In this document: positions 34,448-47,544 of the stretch, piece by piece
Numbering within the stretch: position 1 is the first letter of the stretch
How the letters are laid out: the number at the start of each line of letters is the position of its first letter
Assembly: GCA_036971715.1 (NCBI GenBank)
Contig: JAVHJL010000003.1
Span: 1,426,001-1,490,000, forward strand
DNA from: Arthrobotrys musiformis
Lineage: Eukaryota > Ascomycota > Orbiliomycetes > Orbiliales > Orbiliaceae
Length of the DNA: 64,000 bases
Direction of reading: 5' to 3'
The notes under the pieces: generated by a model
The model's database searches: none
Told to the model about the DNA's origin: nothing
The model's input: the letters and a program-made list of their open reading frames with translations, nothing else
Translations under genes and position numbers: made by a program

Positions 34448-37400
34448 GTGCACAGCTGCAAAACTGGCGTCATCCACAGCGGCAGGAGGTACCTTCGACC
34501 GGCATATGCATGGAAGCCCCAACACCAGATCAAAATCCTGTTGATAGAATCCGTCCGACAAACTAACCAAGATCTCCACTAACAAGCTCACATATACCTT
34601 GGCAATTGCCATGACGGTTTGCTTACAAGAGAGAGGCGTCGTAATAGACGCTCACAAAGTACCACCACTACTCCCCTTTCGCGCCTAGTGAAAACCCTCC
34701 GTAGGAACTCATTCGTTGGTGGCGTCGAATACCCTTAATTGTTCGCCAAAGAAAATTGAGGTCGTATTCACGGAGCAACGAGTGCTCGGCGTGGGTGGTG
34801 GTGGGTGTGTGATGCACACGTGGGAAGCGAGTCCCGAGATGTCAAATTGTCGACGGATGCCCACGAGGGAAAAAAATTCTTAAGGGGGTGGTCTATGCTG
34901 CAGTCCGCATTGTTTTTTTTTTTTTGACATGCTTTCCGCCTGAAGCCGGGGATTGCATGTTGGGTTCGTAGGATCCAACTTCCCTTTTCCGTCGAGAGAG
35001 ATATATATGTACATGCTTGTAAACTTTCCCGTCTACGCATACGAAGCTGGTGCAGCTGAGATTAATTGTAATCGTATGTACGGGATTGTTATAGTGTTGG
35101 ATCGGTATGCATGTATGCCGGTTTTTTATCTATCCGAAAGCAAAGAATCAAGGACATAATGCAATATCTATTCCTTTCGGACAAAACCGTGTGTTTTTTC
35201 TCCATAACTTCCCAGGAAGCATTTCCGGCGTTCTGTAATGCATTGCGCATTCGTAATACGTACATAAACATATGTAAGCTACACCTGATAACAATAACTA
35301 ATAGTCATATCCACCCCTTAATACAAGACTACAAACCCCCAACCCCCAGGGCAGATCATGGGGGGTCGCGTGGGAACTTCGTGGTACCATCCACAAGCCG
35401 GAACAAGGCCAACAGCGTCAACTCAACTGGCAGAAAAATAATAACAGGGTATACCGTGGATTCGAAGCATTCGCCCAGCTTAAACTTTGCAACGTTTGGC
35501 GATGTGGCGTAAAAAAATTTCTAATTTCTTACTGCACTGCAACTATTATAATTCTTTTTTTGCCCTCTTTCATCATACCGTTGAGACGCCGTGGGTATCG
35601 GTATCCACACAAAACCAACTTATAACCCGAGTGTATTATCTTAGTTAGAGTTCTAGAATGAGGCCGAAAAATCCGAACTGCCTTTTCGGCTGAGGGCAGT
35701 AGGTCGGGTTATATACGTTATCAGGCCACCCTATGAGGCTTTTAGACACTTGCATTGATGATGGCGTAACGCCCAACTAACATTTTCTCAGTAAGTAACA
35801 AGGACTCGTACATCGTGTAAGTCGCACCGTTACGAGTCCCCTAATACCACATACGTCGACATCTGCGCTGCGTACGATAACCCCGGCCCGGTAGCCATAA
35901 AATTTAAAATACCAACATTCGTACCACCGGCCACAAAAACACGCAGCTCGTTAGCTGGTGAATTTAATAGCTTGGAAAAAGAGAGCTGAAAGCATTCCCA
36001 GTTTGCGAGTCTCAGCGGCCCAAAATTTAAGATCCCTGTCGCCACGAGGTCGAGGACGTACAAAGTTCTTGTCTCGAAACCATCATTCCCCAGGCCAATG
36101 AGAGGAAACCAAGAAGTATGTAGTAGTGCATGGCTCACCGGCTGAACCGGCAGCTCACACCTTGGCTGCATCTCAGCGTGCAGCGACGACACAGACCAAT
36201 GTTGGGGTTCTCAAGCAGAAATAAAGGGATGAACTGCATCGTCCCGTTCCCGCCTTCCTGATAAAGCTCGTCTGAGGGCGTAAGAACAAAAACGTGGCCC
36301 AAGTTACGTCTCCTCTACCCCTTTCCCAAGATATGAGTAGAAACAAAAGTTGAAACACATCCTTTTCATGTTTTTCTTTCCATCGTGAACAGGAAGGTGG
36401 TAGTAAACAGGTAATTGCAAAACAACGACGGCGAAGCCAGTGGAGGCTGAATATGCCTTTCCATATCAAATTTCATAATCGACTTTTAGTGCCGAGGAGA
36501 AACATACGAAGCTAACCCCTCTTCAGATCTCAAACCCCAAAAGTGGGTCCACCCCTCCTCGTCTCCATCCAAAAGAACACCACGTGCGCATAGAACTTGG
36601 AGGTCAAACAATTGTGATTCCAGCCAGTCAGATCATAATCTAGCCAGGCCCCTGAGCCCTGAATCCACCCACCCCAGACTCCCCGTGCAGCCGCGGCTTC
36701 ACCAAAGAAAATTTGTGGAGCAAAGAAGAAAACTCAGATAGAAGAAGGAGCGGAAGCATGGTGGAACCCTGTAGACGTCGATGCAAATGCACCGTCATCA
36801 ATTAAATATTTTACCTTTCCTCCAAAGCCAAGGCCGCTTACTTAGTACATACGTATGCTGCAAGATTGCGATAGGTGATAGATCGCATTCAATACCTTAC
36901 TCCGGACTAACCTCAAAGGAAGACCAAAGGGAAAAAGTACTCAGCCATCATCAACCTAAATGCTCAAATGTTTAGCGAATTAGGCCCCTTTCCCTCCCTA
37001 ACGGCATTCCCGAATTCTTAAACACAAATAATGACAATCGTGAAATCTGCGACCGCGATATCTGAATTTAGCTTTCCTGCTTGCGAAATTTAAAACGGGG
37101 AGAAAAAAGAGGCCTTCAATATCACCAGCTGCCTAGTATTTCTTGGCCACGTTTTGATCTTCGTATGCAATATCATAAACTGGACATATCATAAGAACCA
37201 CAAATCACACAATTCTTCTGTATGAAACCCGCATTGAAGGGTCCCTTTTTTTTACTTTCCGGCGCAGCACGAGGAAACCCGAAAATCTTTACCTCGGCAA
37301 GATCTTATTGCTGATCTATGTTTCAAATCGATGGAGAAGCAAGAGGGGAAAAAAACCTGTTCCCTGTAGTTTATTCTCCAATTGCAAAAATTGGGGTTTG

Positions 37401-38679
37401 GTTCCCCGATTCAGCGGAAGAGGTCCAGAACCTTTTTTTTTCTTTTCAAGAGGTGCATACAGATCATTTTCTTTTTTTTTTTTCGTTTTCCAATCGTTCT
37501 ATGTCCCGTTGTACTGCACATACGTTGTCTAAGAGAATGCAAGATGACAAAATCTCCGTCGGCCATAGCTTTGCTTGTGACCAACTACCACTTTTCCAAC
37601 ACAATCGCAAGAAAAAGGAAAAGCGATTATATCCGGCCTCTTTGCTCGCCCGATGGTAATTGTAATATCCGGCCCCCGCGATCAGATACCTGATCTCCAT
37701 GAAAGTAATTGTCCGTTTACTATGAATCGAAATCTTCCACGGCAAATTTGAATTTTAAATCTCAATGATCACTCACAGACGTAAGCATGTACGAGGCATC
37801 ATAGCGTCACCAAAATAAAAAAGGCACGCGCATGTCCGCCGGGTAAACTCGTTTTTAATATTTCCTTTTTTAAAAAAGAATGAATCGGACAATCTGACCA
37901 CTTGAGATGAATATACTCCACGCAAGCCTCTCCGGTCTCCGGAACAGAACTTCATCAAGAAACCCTCTTATATCGTAAAGTAAAAACGAAAAAAAGGGGG
38001 CGAGAGAGAGAGGGAAACAAGGAAACAAGTCGACCAAATGTCTTACCAAAATACCACGGTTCCATCTACAGTAAAAGCTCACTAGTCCATGTCGCAGAAA
38101 AGGGAAGAAGGAAAAAGAACATTGGCATGCAAAAGTACTCTGCATTAGTCCTCCCACGGGACTTACCTCTCCGGTTCGTACGTAGTACCATATGCATCGA
38201 CATCAGTGCGCAAATGTGGCTAGTGCAAAAAGGGACCCTTCAAGATGGTATCTGAGCCCTGATCTTCGAAAATCAACCTGAAAAACTTAATTAGGATAAA
38301 CGGCCATTTTAGTCAACGGCTGTGAGTCTCTCACTGACTCGGGAGCCCCCAAAAAGAGGCTCGAGGACGAAACTTATATGGAAAAGAAGGAAGGAAGAGG
38401 CTCATATAAAATTGACAAAACACAACGTCCGAGCACCTCCACATAATCTATCATGATAAAAGCCACCGCATCACCTTCTATATCTTCTAGGACATATATC
38501 CGATAGGAAAGGGGCACATCTTCCGCACAGAAAAAAGACACGGACCGCAAAAAAAGATCCTACAGTATTATGTCTATGTATATATAACGTTAAAGATCTG
38601 GATAATTAGCTAAAATATATTAGTCATCCCGAGGTAAGATATCGATATAAAAATCAAGAACTCCCGGGCTTCTCCTCGA

Positions 38680-38700
38680 AGCGCTTACGGTGTAAGCGCT
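38680..38700. other. perfect hairpin, 9-bp stem
   Basis: AGCGCTTAC, loop GGT, GTAAGCGCT: a perfect 9-bp stem with a 3-nt loop, about 0.85 kb beyond the stop codon of the 990-residue gene. Confidence 0.5.
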
Positions 38701-39543
38701 CAAAGTCCAAAAAACCCAGACACCAGACCTGTCATAAAATATAAATTCATGCAGCTACCTAGCATCTGCAGTACTTTTTAAAACAAAACGGTCAAGGCGG
38801 TGAGACATTGAAGGGAACGGAAGAAAAAAAACTCTTTCTTGCAAGTTTTGGCGACATTTAAACATATGTAGTATTTTGCGACTACACCCCATCTCCGGGT
38901 CTAGGGATCTTTCGTACGATAACTTTAATAGGCTTCTCGACACCCACTTTATCTAACAGGAATAAACTCGCGGGAGAGGCTTTCGGTATACCGAGATACC
39001 CTAAACCAACCTCTCAAATGTCTTTCGCAAAATCCGAACACAATTAATCGTCTGAAGAAAAAATATATAGAGTTCACACATGATAACAAAGCGGAAGGCC
39101 TTAAGGCGCCGCACGGACATCTTCAAATATCCTTTAGTCCCGATTGTAATCAAAAACAGACCGAGAAAAAAAAAACAGCTAAACCTCCACTTGTCATTCC
39201 CTCAAAAGCTCAAAAACTTCTTCTTCATGAGTCCCCTAACCTACGCGGAATATTGAGCAAATCGAATTGTAAAAAACTCATGCAAAAAGGAGTGAGCGGC
39301 CCATCTACACTAGCACCCTCAATAACGTAGACACTTATCAAACACAAGACGAGCTCTGTCCAATTCCGAATCTCACTTGCCTTCCCATGCATGCATATGC
39401 TACTCCACTTCTTTACAAAGCAAGCCGTCTCGACAATCTGAAATCTCCTGAGAACCACCCCACATTGAAACCGAAAGAGAAAAAAGAGAAGAAAAAAAAA
39501 ACCCTAATCTAGCCCCACCCATACCCCTAGCATCTGTCCTACC

Positions 39544-42516
39544 CTAGCTCTTCCTTCCATCCATAGATCCGAGACTTGCATCTTTGCCACTTGAGTTCGC
39601 ACGAGTCAAAGCAGAGATCAAAGATGGCACATTCAACGATTGATGGCGTGAACTGCCGTCTTCAACATACTCAGGGGGGCTGGAAAACGGCGACGTAGTC
39701 GAGTTTCGCTTTGACTTTTCCCCTCCGCCGCTAACGAGCTTATGCAGACGCGCCAGTGTAGACGATGACCTGCGACTCTTGCTTGTTGGATTTAGTGAAA
39801 CTCTACGAACGTCGGATATCAAGCCGTCAGACACGGACCGTTCTTCCAAGGCGTTCGTGATAAAGCCTACGCTTGGGCGCTCTGGAACCGTCAATGAAGG
39901 AGCCCGAGAGTGAGGCCGCAATGTATCTGTAGCAGAAGTATTATCCACCACAGGCGGAGTGGATGGCTCTGATGCTGCCCTCGTAGTTTCCTTGATAACC
40001 CTTCCATAGAGCATTGCGATTGACAAAATTTCGGTCTCGAACTCCGTCCGAGTCGTGCGATTTGATCGACTATTTGCCATTGGAGCATCAATTGATGATG
40101 GATCCATTGCTTTGACAATATCTGGAGGACCCGTAATAAATTCTGTTGGGGTTGTCCTGTCAAGCACACTAGCTGGGAGCGAGGGCGCTTTTGCAATATC
40201 CTCATGTCGCTTCCTGTTCTTGGTCACTCCAATTGGGACACCAGCAGTCTCCTGCAATGCCTCAGCGTACATTTCCTTGATGTCAGGGGCATCGGGAATA
40301 TCGCTGGAGTCGGGCTTTGTCGTTTTGTCCGAAGACCCTGTTTCCTCAGAGAGCCCTGATAATGGAGATGACATAATCGTAGAGGCGAACCGCCTCCATG
40401 AAGGTCGGCGTAGAACGTTCATGGGTTCGTCTCCTGGCTCGGGTGGCTTCTCCGGTCCCTCAGACTGGGTCTTCTCCAATGGTGTCATCAGCATTTCAGA
40501 AAATAGTCGATGTTTCCCAACCAACATATCAAGCATCTTTGCCTCTTCTTCGGTAACCTCAGCACCTCTCCAGTGGACCATCTTCGAAGAAGGGCCTGGG
40601 GAATGCGCTGCGCCACCGGTTTCATCAAGTTTATGTTCATTCGAGTCCTTTCGGGGGGCGTTCAATGCAGCAATAACCTTTGAGGCTCTCCTCTCGCCTA
40701 AAGAGCTTTTTCGCGAGACATCCGATGCAGTATTGTGACTATTTCTCCTTTGTCCATGGCTATCATGGGGAGATTGTGACCCCGAGCTGCTTTCCTGCTT
40801 CGCTGAGCTCCCAGTCCTCGAGGAATACCCTTCAGGCTTCGTAATAAAATTCATATGATCACGATACCCAAAACTAGCCCGCCTGGGGTCTACCGCACCC
40901 GAGGCAGAGGAACGATTCGAAGACCACCCAGGACCCGGTGGAAAACTGCTTCTTCGTGAGGCGGCCTCTGGCGATGTTTCAGCCGAATAACCTTTATAAT
41001 CCTCTCTGGTTGCAAATGGAGCTGCGAGTGAGAACATTGGTACTTTAACAAAATGCGGAAGTCTATGTGCGTGAGCTTGAATATTGCTCGTGCGGTGGGA
41101 TATATCCGGGTCACTTAACGGCATCAACGTAAACCCGAGATCGTTTGGACTGACATTCGAGGTCTCCTGCCGAGGAAGGTCAAAGTACGACGGCAATGCC
41201 TTCTTGCCCTTCATATCAGAGGTCTTCGGAGAGATTGCTGATGGCGTTGGGGGTGTTCGAGGGATTTTGGGGCTTTCGAGAGGGGTGCGGAAACGGTGTG
41301 CTTCACCCGCTACATAGCAGCAAGTTGGGTCATCATCGCAAAAATGTTCGTCTGGTCGTTTTATAGACTCTTTACTTTCGACAGTGCTTGGAGTAGTATC
41401 ATGACCCCTGTGTTTCTTGTGCCTCCAAATACCGTGGTGCCTTTTATGGTTATCTGACTCTGTAGAGACTTTTGAAAGATCAATTGGAGTTGGCGTTTTC
41501 AGCGGTGGGGTCTGCCTAGGACTGTTCGAGGTAAATTCGTACTCATCATTGTGATGATGGTGGGATATCCGATTGTTTGGTAGATCGTTTGGGGATGGGA
41601 CTTCCGGTATGTTGCTTTGGGCAGCGGATGACTTGCGAGACATTCCTGGTATACAGTTGTATATAAAGCCTTTCCCGCTCTGTTTGCGTACAGGGAAAGT
41701 CAATGGCGAACGCATAAATTGCAAGAGCCCAGATGTTCGCCTTCGTTTGACTGCAACCGGAGAGTTACTAGGAATAATCAATGTTCCATTGGTTTCCCCA
41801 GATGACCCGCTAAGAGGTGTAGGAGTTTTCTTTTTTCCATTTAGTCGAGAGCTTTCAGGCGATTCTGAAGGTGGATGAGGACCGAGTCCGAGGACATTTG
41901 CTTCCTTGCCTAGGGGGTTCTTGCCAACTTCCCCAGAGAAAATATAATCTGCTTCTGCGTCTCGATTCGAGCCTTCGTTGTCTCTTATCCAATCGTTTGA
42001 ATTATTTCCATCGAGCAGTCTCAAACTGCCGCCACCATCCAAGGGCGGGGCAGAAGCTCCAGCTCGCTGAACGTAATTCTCCGTGGGGGTACTGCTTTTC
42101 ACGACAGGGGATTCTGTCCCTGATGTCTCCCAGTTACTTTCTCCAGGTGAAGTCTGTGGCGTTACCCGAGGAGAAGGCCTTGGAGACGGTCGAGGCGAAT
42201 ATACTTGTACGTTCTGAAGAGGCGGCGTTCGTGTAGCCGTCTTGATACCCGCACCTGGGGACCGCCTCGGCGATCCTCTTTTGGGCGAAGGGACTGGGAA
42301 GGACTGGAAGATCGCATCCTGGCGAAGAGGCAGTGATGAGGGGGAGCAAACAGAAGGCCGTGGGTTCTGGTTCATTCCTGCAATGTTCGTCTGAGAGCCG
42401 CGTGGGCTAACTTGGGGGCTAACCATCGAGTTTGACTCGTTCTTGAGGAAACTGGGTCTATATGCCTGCTTGAAAGGCAATGACGCCCCATGTTCTTGTC
42501 CTCGATTTTTAGCCAT
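39544..42516 (-). CDS. large disordered Ser/Pro-rich hypothetical protein
   Basis: A single uninterrupted frame of 990 residues, far too long to be chance, but I do not recognise the family. Nearly all of it is predicted by eye to be disordered: SPRPSPRPSPR-type repeats near the N-terminus, many SP/TP sites, and several RRxS motifs (for example RRSSFPPG, SRRSSS) that fit basophilic kinases such as PKA. More ordered-looking islands are HWRGAEVTEEEAKMLDMLVG...RLFSEMLMTPLEKT (about 610-650), FETEILSIAMLYGRVIKE (about 830-850) and a short DDDPTCCYVAGEAHRFRTPL. No signal peptide, membrane segment or catalytic motif is seen. A signalling scaffold or polarity/stress protein would fit the composition, but that is a guess. 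Start: the first ATG of the frame. Confidence 0.8.
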   Translation of the reverse strand: MAKNRGQEHGASLPFKQAYRPSFLKNESNSMVSPQVSPRGSQTNIAGMNQNPRPSVCSPSSLPLRQDAIFQSFPVPSPKRGSPRRSPGAGIKTATRTPPLQNVQVYSPRPSPRPSPRVTPQTSPGESNWETSGTESPVVKSSTPTENYVQRAGASAPPLDGGGSLRLLDGNNSNDWIRDNEGSNRDAEADYIFSGEVGKNPLGKEANVLGLGPHPPSESPESSRLNGKKKTPTPLSGSSGETNGTLIIPSNSPVAVKRRRTSGLLQFMRSPLTFPVRKQSGKGFIYNCIPGMSRKSSAAQSNIPEVPSPNDLPNNRISHHHHNDEYEFTSNSPRQTPPLKTPTPIDLSKVSTESDNHKRHHGIWRHKKHRGHDTTPSTVESKESIKRPDEHFCDDDPTCCYVAGEAHRFRTPLESPKIPRTPPTPSAISPKTSDMKGKKALPSYFDLPRQETSNVSPNDLGFTLMPLSDPDISHRTSNIQAHAHRLPHFVKVPMFSLAAPFATREDYKGYSAETSPEAASRRSSFPPGPGWSSNRSSASGAVDPRRASFGYRDHMNFITKPEGYSSRTGSSAKQESSSGSQSPHDSHGQRRNSHNTASDVSRKSSLGERRASKVIAALNAPRKDSNEHKLDETGGAAHSPGPSSKMVHWRGAEVTEEEAKMLDMLVGKHRLFSEMLMTPLEKTQSEGPEKPPEPGDEPMNVLRRPSWRRFASTIMSSPLSGLSEETGSSDKTTKPDSSDIPDAPDIKEMYAEALQETAGVPIGVTKNRKRHEDIAKAPSLPASVLDRTTPTEFITGPPDIVKAMDPSSIDAPMANSRSNRTTRTEFETEILSIAMLYGRVIKETTRAASEPSTPPVVDNTSATDTLRPHSRAPSLTVPERPSVGFITNALEERSVSDGLISDVRRVSLNPTSKSRRSSSTLARLHKLVSGGGEKSKRNSTTSPFSSPPEYVEDGSSRHQSLNVPSLISALTRANSSGKDASLGSMDGRKS

Positions 42517-43592
42517 TTTTGGAGGCTTCTAATGCTTGTTAGAAGGTACGTCTGAGATAGGGCTGCCCATGAGGATTTCCCCATGGCCTATGATAATCCA
42601 CCAAGACCAAATACTGAGGCTCAACATACCGTATAGTCCAAGGAACGTAGCAGTATAAAATTCTCTCAGAACCAACAGCCGGGAAAACGAGTAAACGTAT
42701 CCAATGTTCCGGTTACCTTTACGACGACCAACCCCGGGCAGACGCTATATGAGGCCCGGGGCTGAGTCTTTATTCTTGCTGACAGGGAATCGCAAAGCCA
42801 GCCTGAATAAAAGGAGAAAGCGGACTAAGGAATGATAAGTCGGTGCTTTGGGGTGAAGGGTAGCTAGGTATACGAGGTATCAATCTCAGAGAGATGATCT
42901 AGGAAGTATTCTGATCCGGGGAGGGCCGATATGACTTCTGCTTGAGACCGTATAAACGGAAGGATATCGGTGGATATGCATTTTCAGTCGATTATCAGAC
43001 TAGAGACATTATGGGATTTATAAAACATGCGGTTGGAGTCTACACTAGTAATATGTTGTATTTTAGTGCTTGTTTCTGGCCAATCGAGAGGAACTGAGAC
43101 TGCTTGTGATCGCAGGCTTCAGTCACTTACCACAAGGAGTAGACTAGTAATAGTCTGTCTGAGTATAGAGGGCCTGTGGACACAGCTGGTAGCCAGCTGG
43201 GGCTAAGGTTCGAGATGAATGTGAATTGATGCAATTATATACAATCTTCCAAATGTTCATCGTACCGTATGTATGTACAGGAAGGAAACCAATGGAGATA
43301 AATGCCCAGCGGAGGAGAGATAAAGGCCTCGAAAAAATGTCCAAAAAATGATGCTCCATCACGCCCGGCATTTGCAACGAAAGAAAGCGCCACGGGAGTT
43401 TGTACAAAAGAAAAGGATGTAAGAATGAACAAAATGTAGCCATGTCAATGCCATGCCTCCCCGTTACTAGGCATCGCAAAAAACAAAAAAGTCTACTCTG
43501 TCATCCCTAAGAGAGGTACTTCCCCGGTCTATATTCCATCTAGGTATGTTTGGTTCTAAATTTTGAAGGAAAATTATATGCAAAAAATGCGT
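42517..43592. other. intergenic, promoter of 990-residue gene
   Basis: Both neighbours read leftward, so this is the promoter of the disordered-protein gene and the 3' flank of the Lon gene. I see no further gene; the frames at 43144-43479 are unrecognised. Confidence 0.5.
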
Positions 43593-46500
43593 TTATACAA
43601 ACCGAGACCGACCAATGATCCGGCTTTCATTGACTTCGGTCTCATCCATATCAACCTCCAAGGAATCCGGTTCCTCGCTGGAGGCACCTCTTGGTTTCTT
43701 CTTCAGCTGTTCTTTCCAGAGGTTGCTCGCCCTTGTGGTATCGATATCGGGGAAGATAATATCAAACACCTCAGAGTACCAGCTAACAGGTCGGCCCTCA
43801 ATGCCTTCTTTGATATTCTATTGTAAGAAGAAAAGGTGGTTAGCTATTGTGCCATGAACACGATATTTCGGGGTACCTGGGAATGAGACCAGGGGATACA
43901 TACCTCTGGCAACTCCAACCAATCGGACATATTATCTGCGGGGAACACTACTGTCGAAGCTCCGCTCCTCTTCGCAGCTACTGTCTTTTCCCTCAACCCT
44001 CCAATCCTCAACACTTTCCCAGTAACGGTCAGCTCGCCAGTCATGGCAACTGTCGGGCTAACTGGTGTATCTAGCGCCAAACTCAACAAGCTAGTCGCCA
44101 TTGTGATACCCGCCGAGGGGCCATCCTTGGGCACTGCACCTTCGGGGCAGTGTAGATGTACCCTTGCCTTCTCCAAAAACTTGTTTTCTGGGAACTTCTT
44201 CACCATGAAGGATTTGGCGAAAGAGTATGCAATAGCTGTGGACTCCTTCATGACATTTTGCAAGTTCCCGGTACGTTCTAGGCCGGGCCGAGATTCGGAG
44301 TCGAGGGCGGACTCGAGTATACTTTCGACGTAGAGTGCCGAGCCACCTAGTTGTGTCCATGCTAGACCCATCGTAACACCTGGTGGTGTTGTTTCATAGA
44401 GGCGGTCACTGGTATAGACTGGTGGGCCGACATAGTCTTTCAAGTTTTCCCTGTTGATCGCAACGTGAACAGTCTCAGGAACGTCGAGAGCTGCCCGTGG
44501 CGCTTCTGTCGTCGCGGGCTTGGCTTCGGGTTGAGGATCCACAACTTCTTCAGCCTTTTCCGCGGTTTCCTCCTGTGCCTGTTTGCCCTCCTCCGCCGGG
44601 GCCTTCTCTTCTGGCAGGTCTTCCTCGCCGATATCCTGGACTATCTTGAGAGCTGCTTTCCGGTACACTTTTTCGATCTATGGATAACGTTAGCAAGATG
44701 GCTATTATTCGAAAATTCTCTGGGAAACTCACATGTTTCTTAAGGTTTCTCACACCACTCTCCCGGCAGTAGCTTTTAATCAACTCCTCGATAGCCTCTT
44801 TCGTTAAGTCCACATCCACCTTTTCTAATCCGCTCAGAGTTTTCGCCTGTGGAGCTAGGTATCTCTCCGCGATCGCCATCTTCTCATCTGCAACATACCC
44901 GCTCAATTCAATCATTTCCATACGATCCAATAGTGGCCTGGGGATTGTGTCCGACATGTTTGCTGTACATACGAACAGCACTTTGCTCAGATCGACAGGG
45001 ACGTCCATATAGTGATCCAAGAAGGCGTTGTTCTGTTCTGGATCTAGTAACTCCAACAGTGCAGAAGCTGGGTCACCTTGATGCCCTCGTCCGATCTTAT
45101 CAACCTCATCGATCAATATCAACGGGTTCTCCGTTTGACATTTCTTCAAAGCTTGAATAATTCTACCGGGCAAGGCACCAACGTATGTTCTCCTGTGTCC
45201 CTTAATTTCTGCCACATCGGTGAGTCCACCAACGCTGAATCGGTAGAACTCTCTTTGCACTGCACGAGCGATCGATTTGCCGATAGACGTTTTTCCGACA
45301 CCAGGTGGGCCTACAAAGCACAGGATCTTTCCTTCAACCCCTCCTCTTAATTTACCTACTGCAATAAATTCTAAAATACGATCCTTCACGTCCTTCAGCC
45401 CATGGTGGTCCTCATCTAGGACTTTCATCGCATTCCTGATGGAGTAATTCTCAGCACTCCGTTGACCCCAGGGTATTTGGGTAAGCCAATCTAGATAGTT
45501 TCTCGTAACGTTGAATTCCGATGCGACAGCTTCTAGATGTGTAAGCTTGTTAAGCTCTTCATCAAAAACTTTCTTGACTGCTTCTGGCATGGCAAGCTTC
45601 GAGGCCTTCTCCTTGAATTTCTCAATCAACTTGTCCTTGCCATCGCTTTCAATGCCTAGCTCGCGGCGGATTCCCTTCATCTGCTCCATGAGCCAGTATT
45701 CCCTTTGTCGTTTTTGAATCTTTTGCTCCACGTCCTTGGCAATCTTGCTTTGCAGTTCGGCATTCATCAGCTCTTTTTTGAGGACTACAAGCGACTTGTG
45801 AAGTCGATCCTCAACGTCTAATGTTTCGAGAACTTCCTGAAGCTCCTTAACTTCAGCTGATGCCACTGCCGCTGCGAAATCGGCAAGCTTGGCGGGCTCC
45901 TCGATGACATTTCCGGCAGAATGCGACATCTGGAAAGTAGAGATTTGATCACGGAACAGTGGGTTCATGTTTGCAATATCTTTGAACACGCTAACAATCT
46001 CGGATGTGACGGCTTTGATGACTGGACTCTTTTTGTCGTGAGGTAATTCAGTGAGATTTTCGACGTCGACGAGGGAGACGTTGTACTTTTGGAGGAATGC
46101 AGTGGCAAATGTTGGGGGGGTGGTTGTAGTTGGCTTTTGCTGCTCAATTTCGGCGATAGTTTCTTCAAAGGAGGCAACAACATCACCCTTTGGCTCTGTC
46201 GACTCTGGATCATTTGGCGGGGTGATGACTTGAGATGTTGCAGGGTCTTCTTCGAGGCCACTAGTAGACGTGGTCTTCGATTCGATTTCCGTGATTGTCG
46301 CTGCTACCGGCTGCGCTTTGTCCTTTGGTGGTACCAATCTTTGGAGCTTTATCCTACGGTGTGGGTACAACACCGCTGTAAGACTATGTTCCTCACCGTT
46401 GACCGGGAATACACTCGTAATCTGTGCGAACACTCCAACATCGTGAACTTCATCTACGGATGAAATTGTATCTGCATCCATATTCTCATCTCTGAAGAGG

Positions 46501-47177
46501 AATACACCAACATAAGGTTGGCCACGCTTCAACATCTCCTGGATGGCAGAGGTAACAGCCGGATCGCGTATCGTGACGGCTTTGTAAAACCCTGGGAACA
46601 AAGGCCGCTTGGCAATTGGTATAGCCATGACTTGAGGGTATATCTCGGGAACTTGGGGCTTGGAGAGAAGATTCGGCTTCTTGGCTGGTGGAGTATTCCC
46701 ACTTGGTGGGGTGGTGGGTGGTGGTTGAGATCCATTCGGCGGAGATGCGCCGCTACTACCAGCTGCTCCCTTCGGATCGTTCGATGAATTGTCTTTAGAG
46801 CCTGAACTAGATCTCTTCGCGGCTTGACGTTCTTCGGGTTCTTCCTTCAACGACTCTTCTTCCTTGGCTACTTCCTCGGGTTGTTCGGGACCCTTTTCCT
46901 TCAAGCGAATCGGAGTAGAAGCAAAAGTTCGGGAATGTAACCGGAACGGAGGAGAGTATAGAGACCATGGTTGTATTGAGGTTGCCTCGTTGGAAAGTAT
47001 CTGTACAGAGCAATCCCGTCGCGATATATTGGAAACATGTGGTCGTCGGCTAGTCGAGTACAGCCGAGATCGGGAGGATGAGGAGAGTCGCGTGCTCAGC
47101 GATGACGGTAATGAAGGGGAAGCAGAGCTGGCCGATGGCTGCCGTAAAGCCCGGCCGGCAGCTCGTCTACAGAGCAT
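43593..47177 (-). CDS. PIM1: mitochondrial Lon protease
   Basis: ATP-dependent serine protease of the mitochondrial matrix that removes misfolded and oxidised proteins. Three exons on the minus strand: 47177-44733, 44677-43904 and 43817-43593, joining to 3444 nt (1147 residues), typical of fungal Pim1. The N-terminus is a long Arg/Ser-rich mitochondrial presequence (MLCRRAAGRALRQPSAS). An acidic, Pro-rich linker precedes the LON substrate domain (QVMAIPIAKRPLFPGFYKAV). The AAA+ module has Walker A GPPGVGKTS (near 622), Walker B ILIDEVDKIG and the GDPASALLELLDPEQN box. The proteolytic dyad is Ser in PKDGPSAGITM (near 1000) and Lys in REKTVAAKRSG (near 1045). A charged insert (AEEGKQAQEETAEKAEEV) between ATPase and protease is typical of fungal Lon. 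A perfect heat-shock element lies upstream. Confidence 0.96.
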
Positions 47178-47544
47178 GATGACGATGCTGTCGGGATGGG
47201 AGAGTGAAGGTGGATGAGTAAGCCCCGAGGTTGTGGCGAGATTTGGTGTGTGAGTTAGCGTGAGGTTGGGAATTGAATCTCATGGAATCAACAAACACCA
47301 ATTTCCTGAATCCAAGGCCCCAAGCAATCGTGGGATTTCTGGTTCCCACGACTCGTCTGGACAGATGATACGAGATGGTATGCAAGTATGTACAGGTGAA
47401 GCCGAGGAAACGAGATATCTAGACGAATCGCGCTGCGGGATGCAGGCGTGGTTGCAGATGCGGCATCGACTGAATTAATTTTCTATCGTCCGAGCTCGCA
47501 TGGGTCCTGTCGGCTGCTTATCCAGCAAACACCCCGCCACATTG

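Larger units (their letters stand above)
29782..39543. other. 9.8-kb stretch without a supported gene
   Basis: The RGS gene reads away from this stretch on the left and the next gene ends at its right edge, so both the RGS promoter/leader and a long spacer are here. The 269-codon minus frame at 30422-31231 is low complexity (its serine run is a CTG repeat read backwards) and matches nothing. Plus-strand frames at 32925-33404 and 33542-33922 and a minus frame at 35830-36192 are also unrecognised. No tRNA or transposon protein was seen. Confidence 0.4.

Noticed and set aside
33989..34612. 207-codon open frame on the minus strand
   Set aside because: Contains a phenylalanine run created by the A22 tract and matches nothing; chance frame.
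35830..36192. 120-codon minus frame with an apparent internal repeat
   Set aside because: The repeated GILNF is only a few residues with no DNA-level repeat of note; no gene context.
40055..40738. 227-codon plus frame opposite the 990-residue gene
   Set aside because: Antisense shadow of a Ser/Pro-rich coding region.
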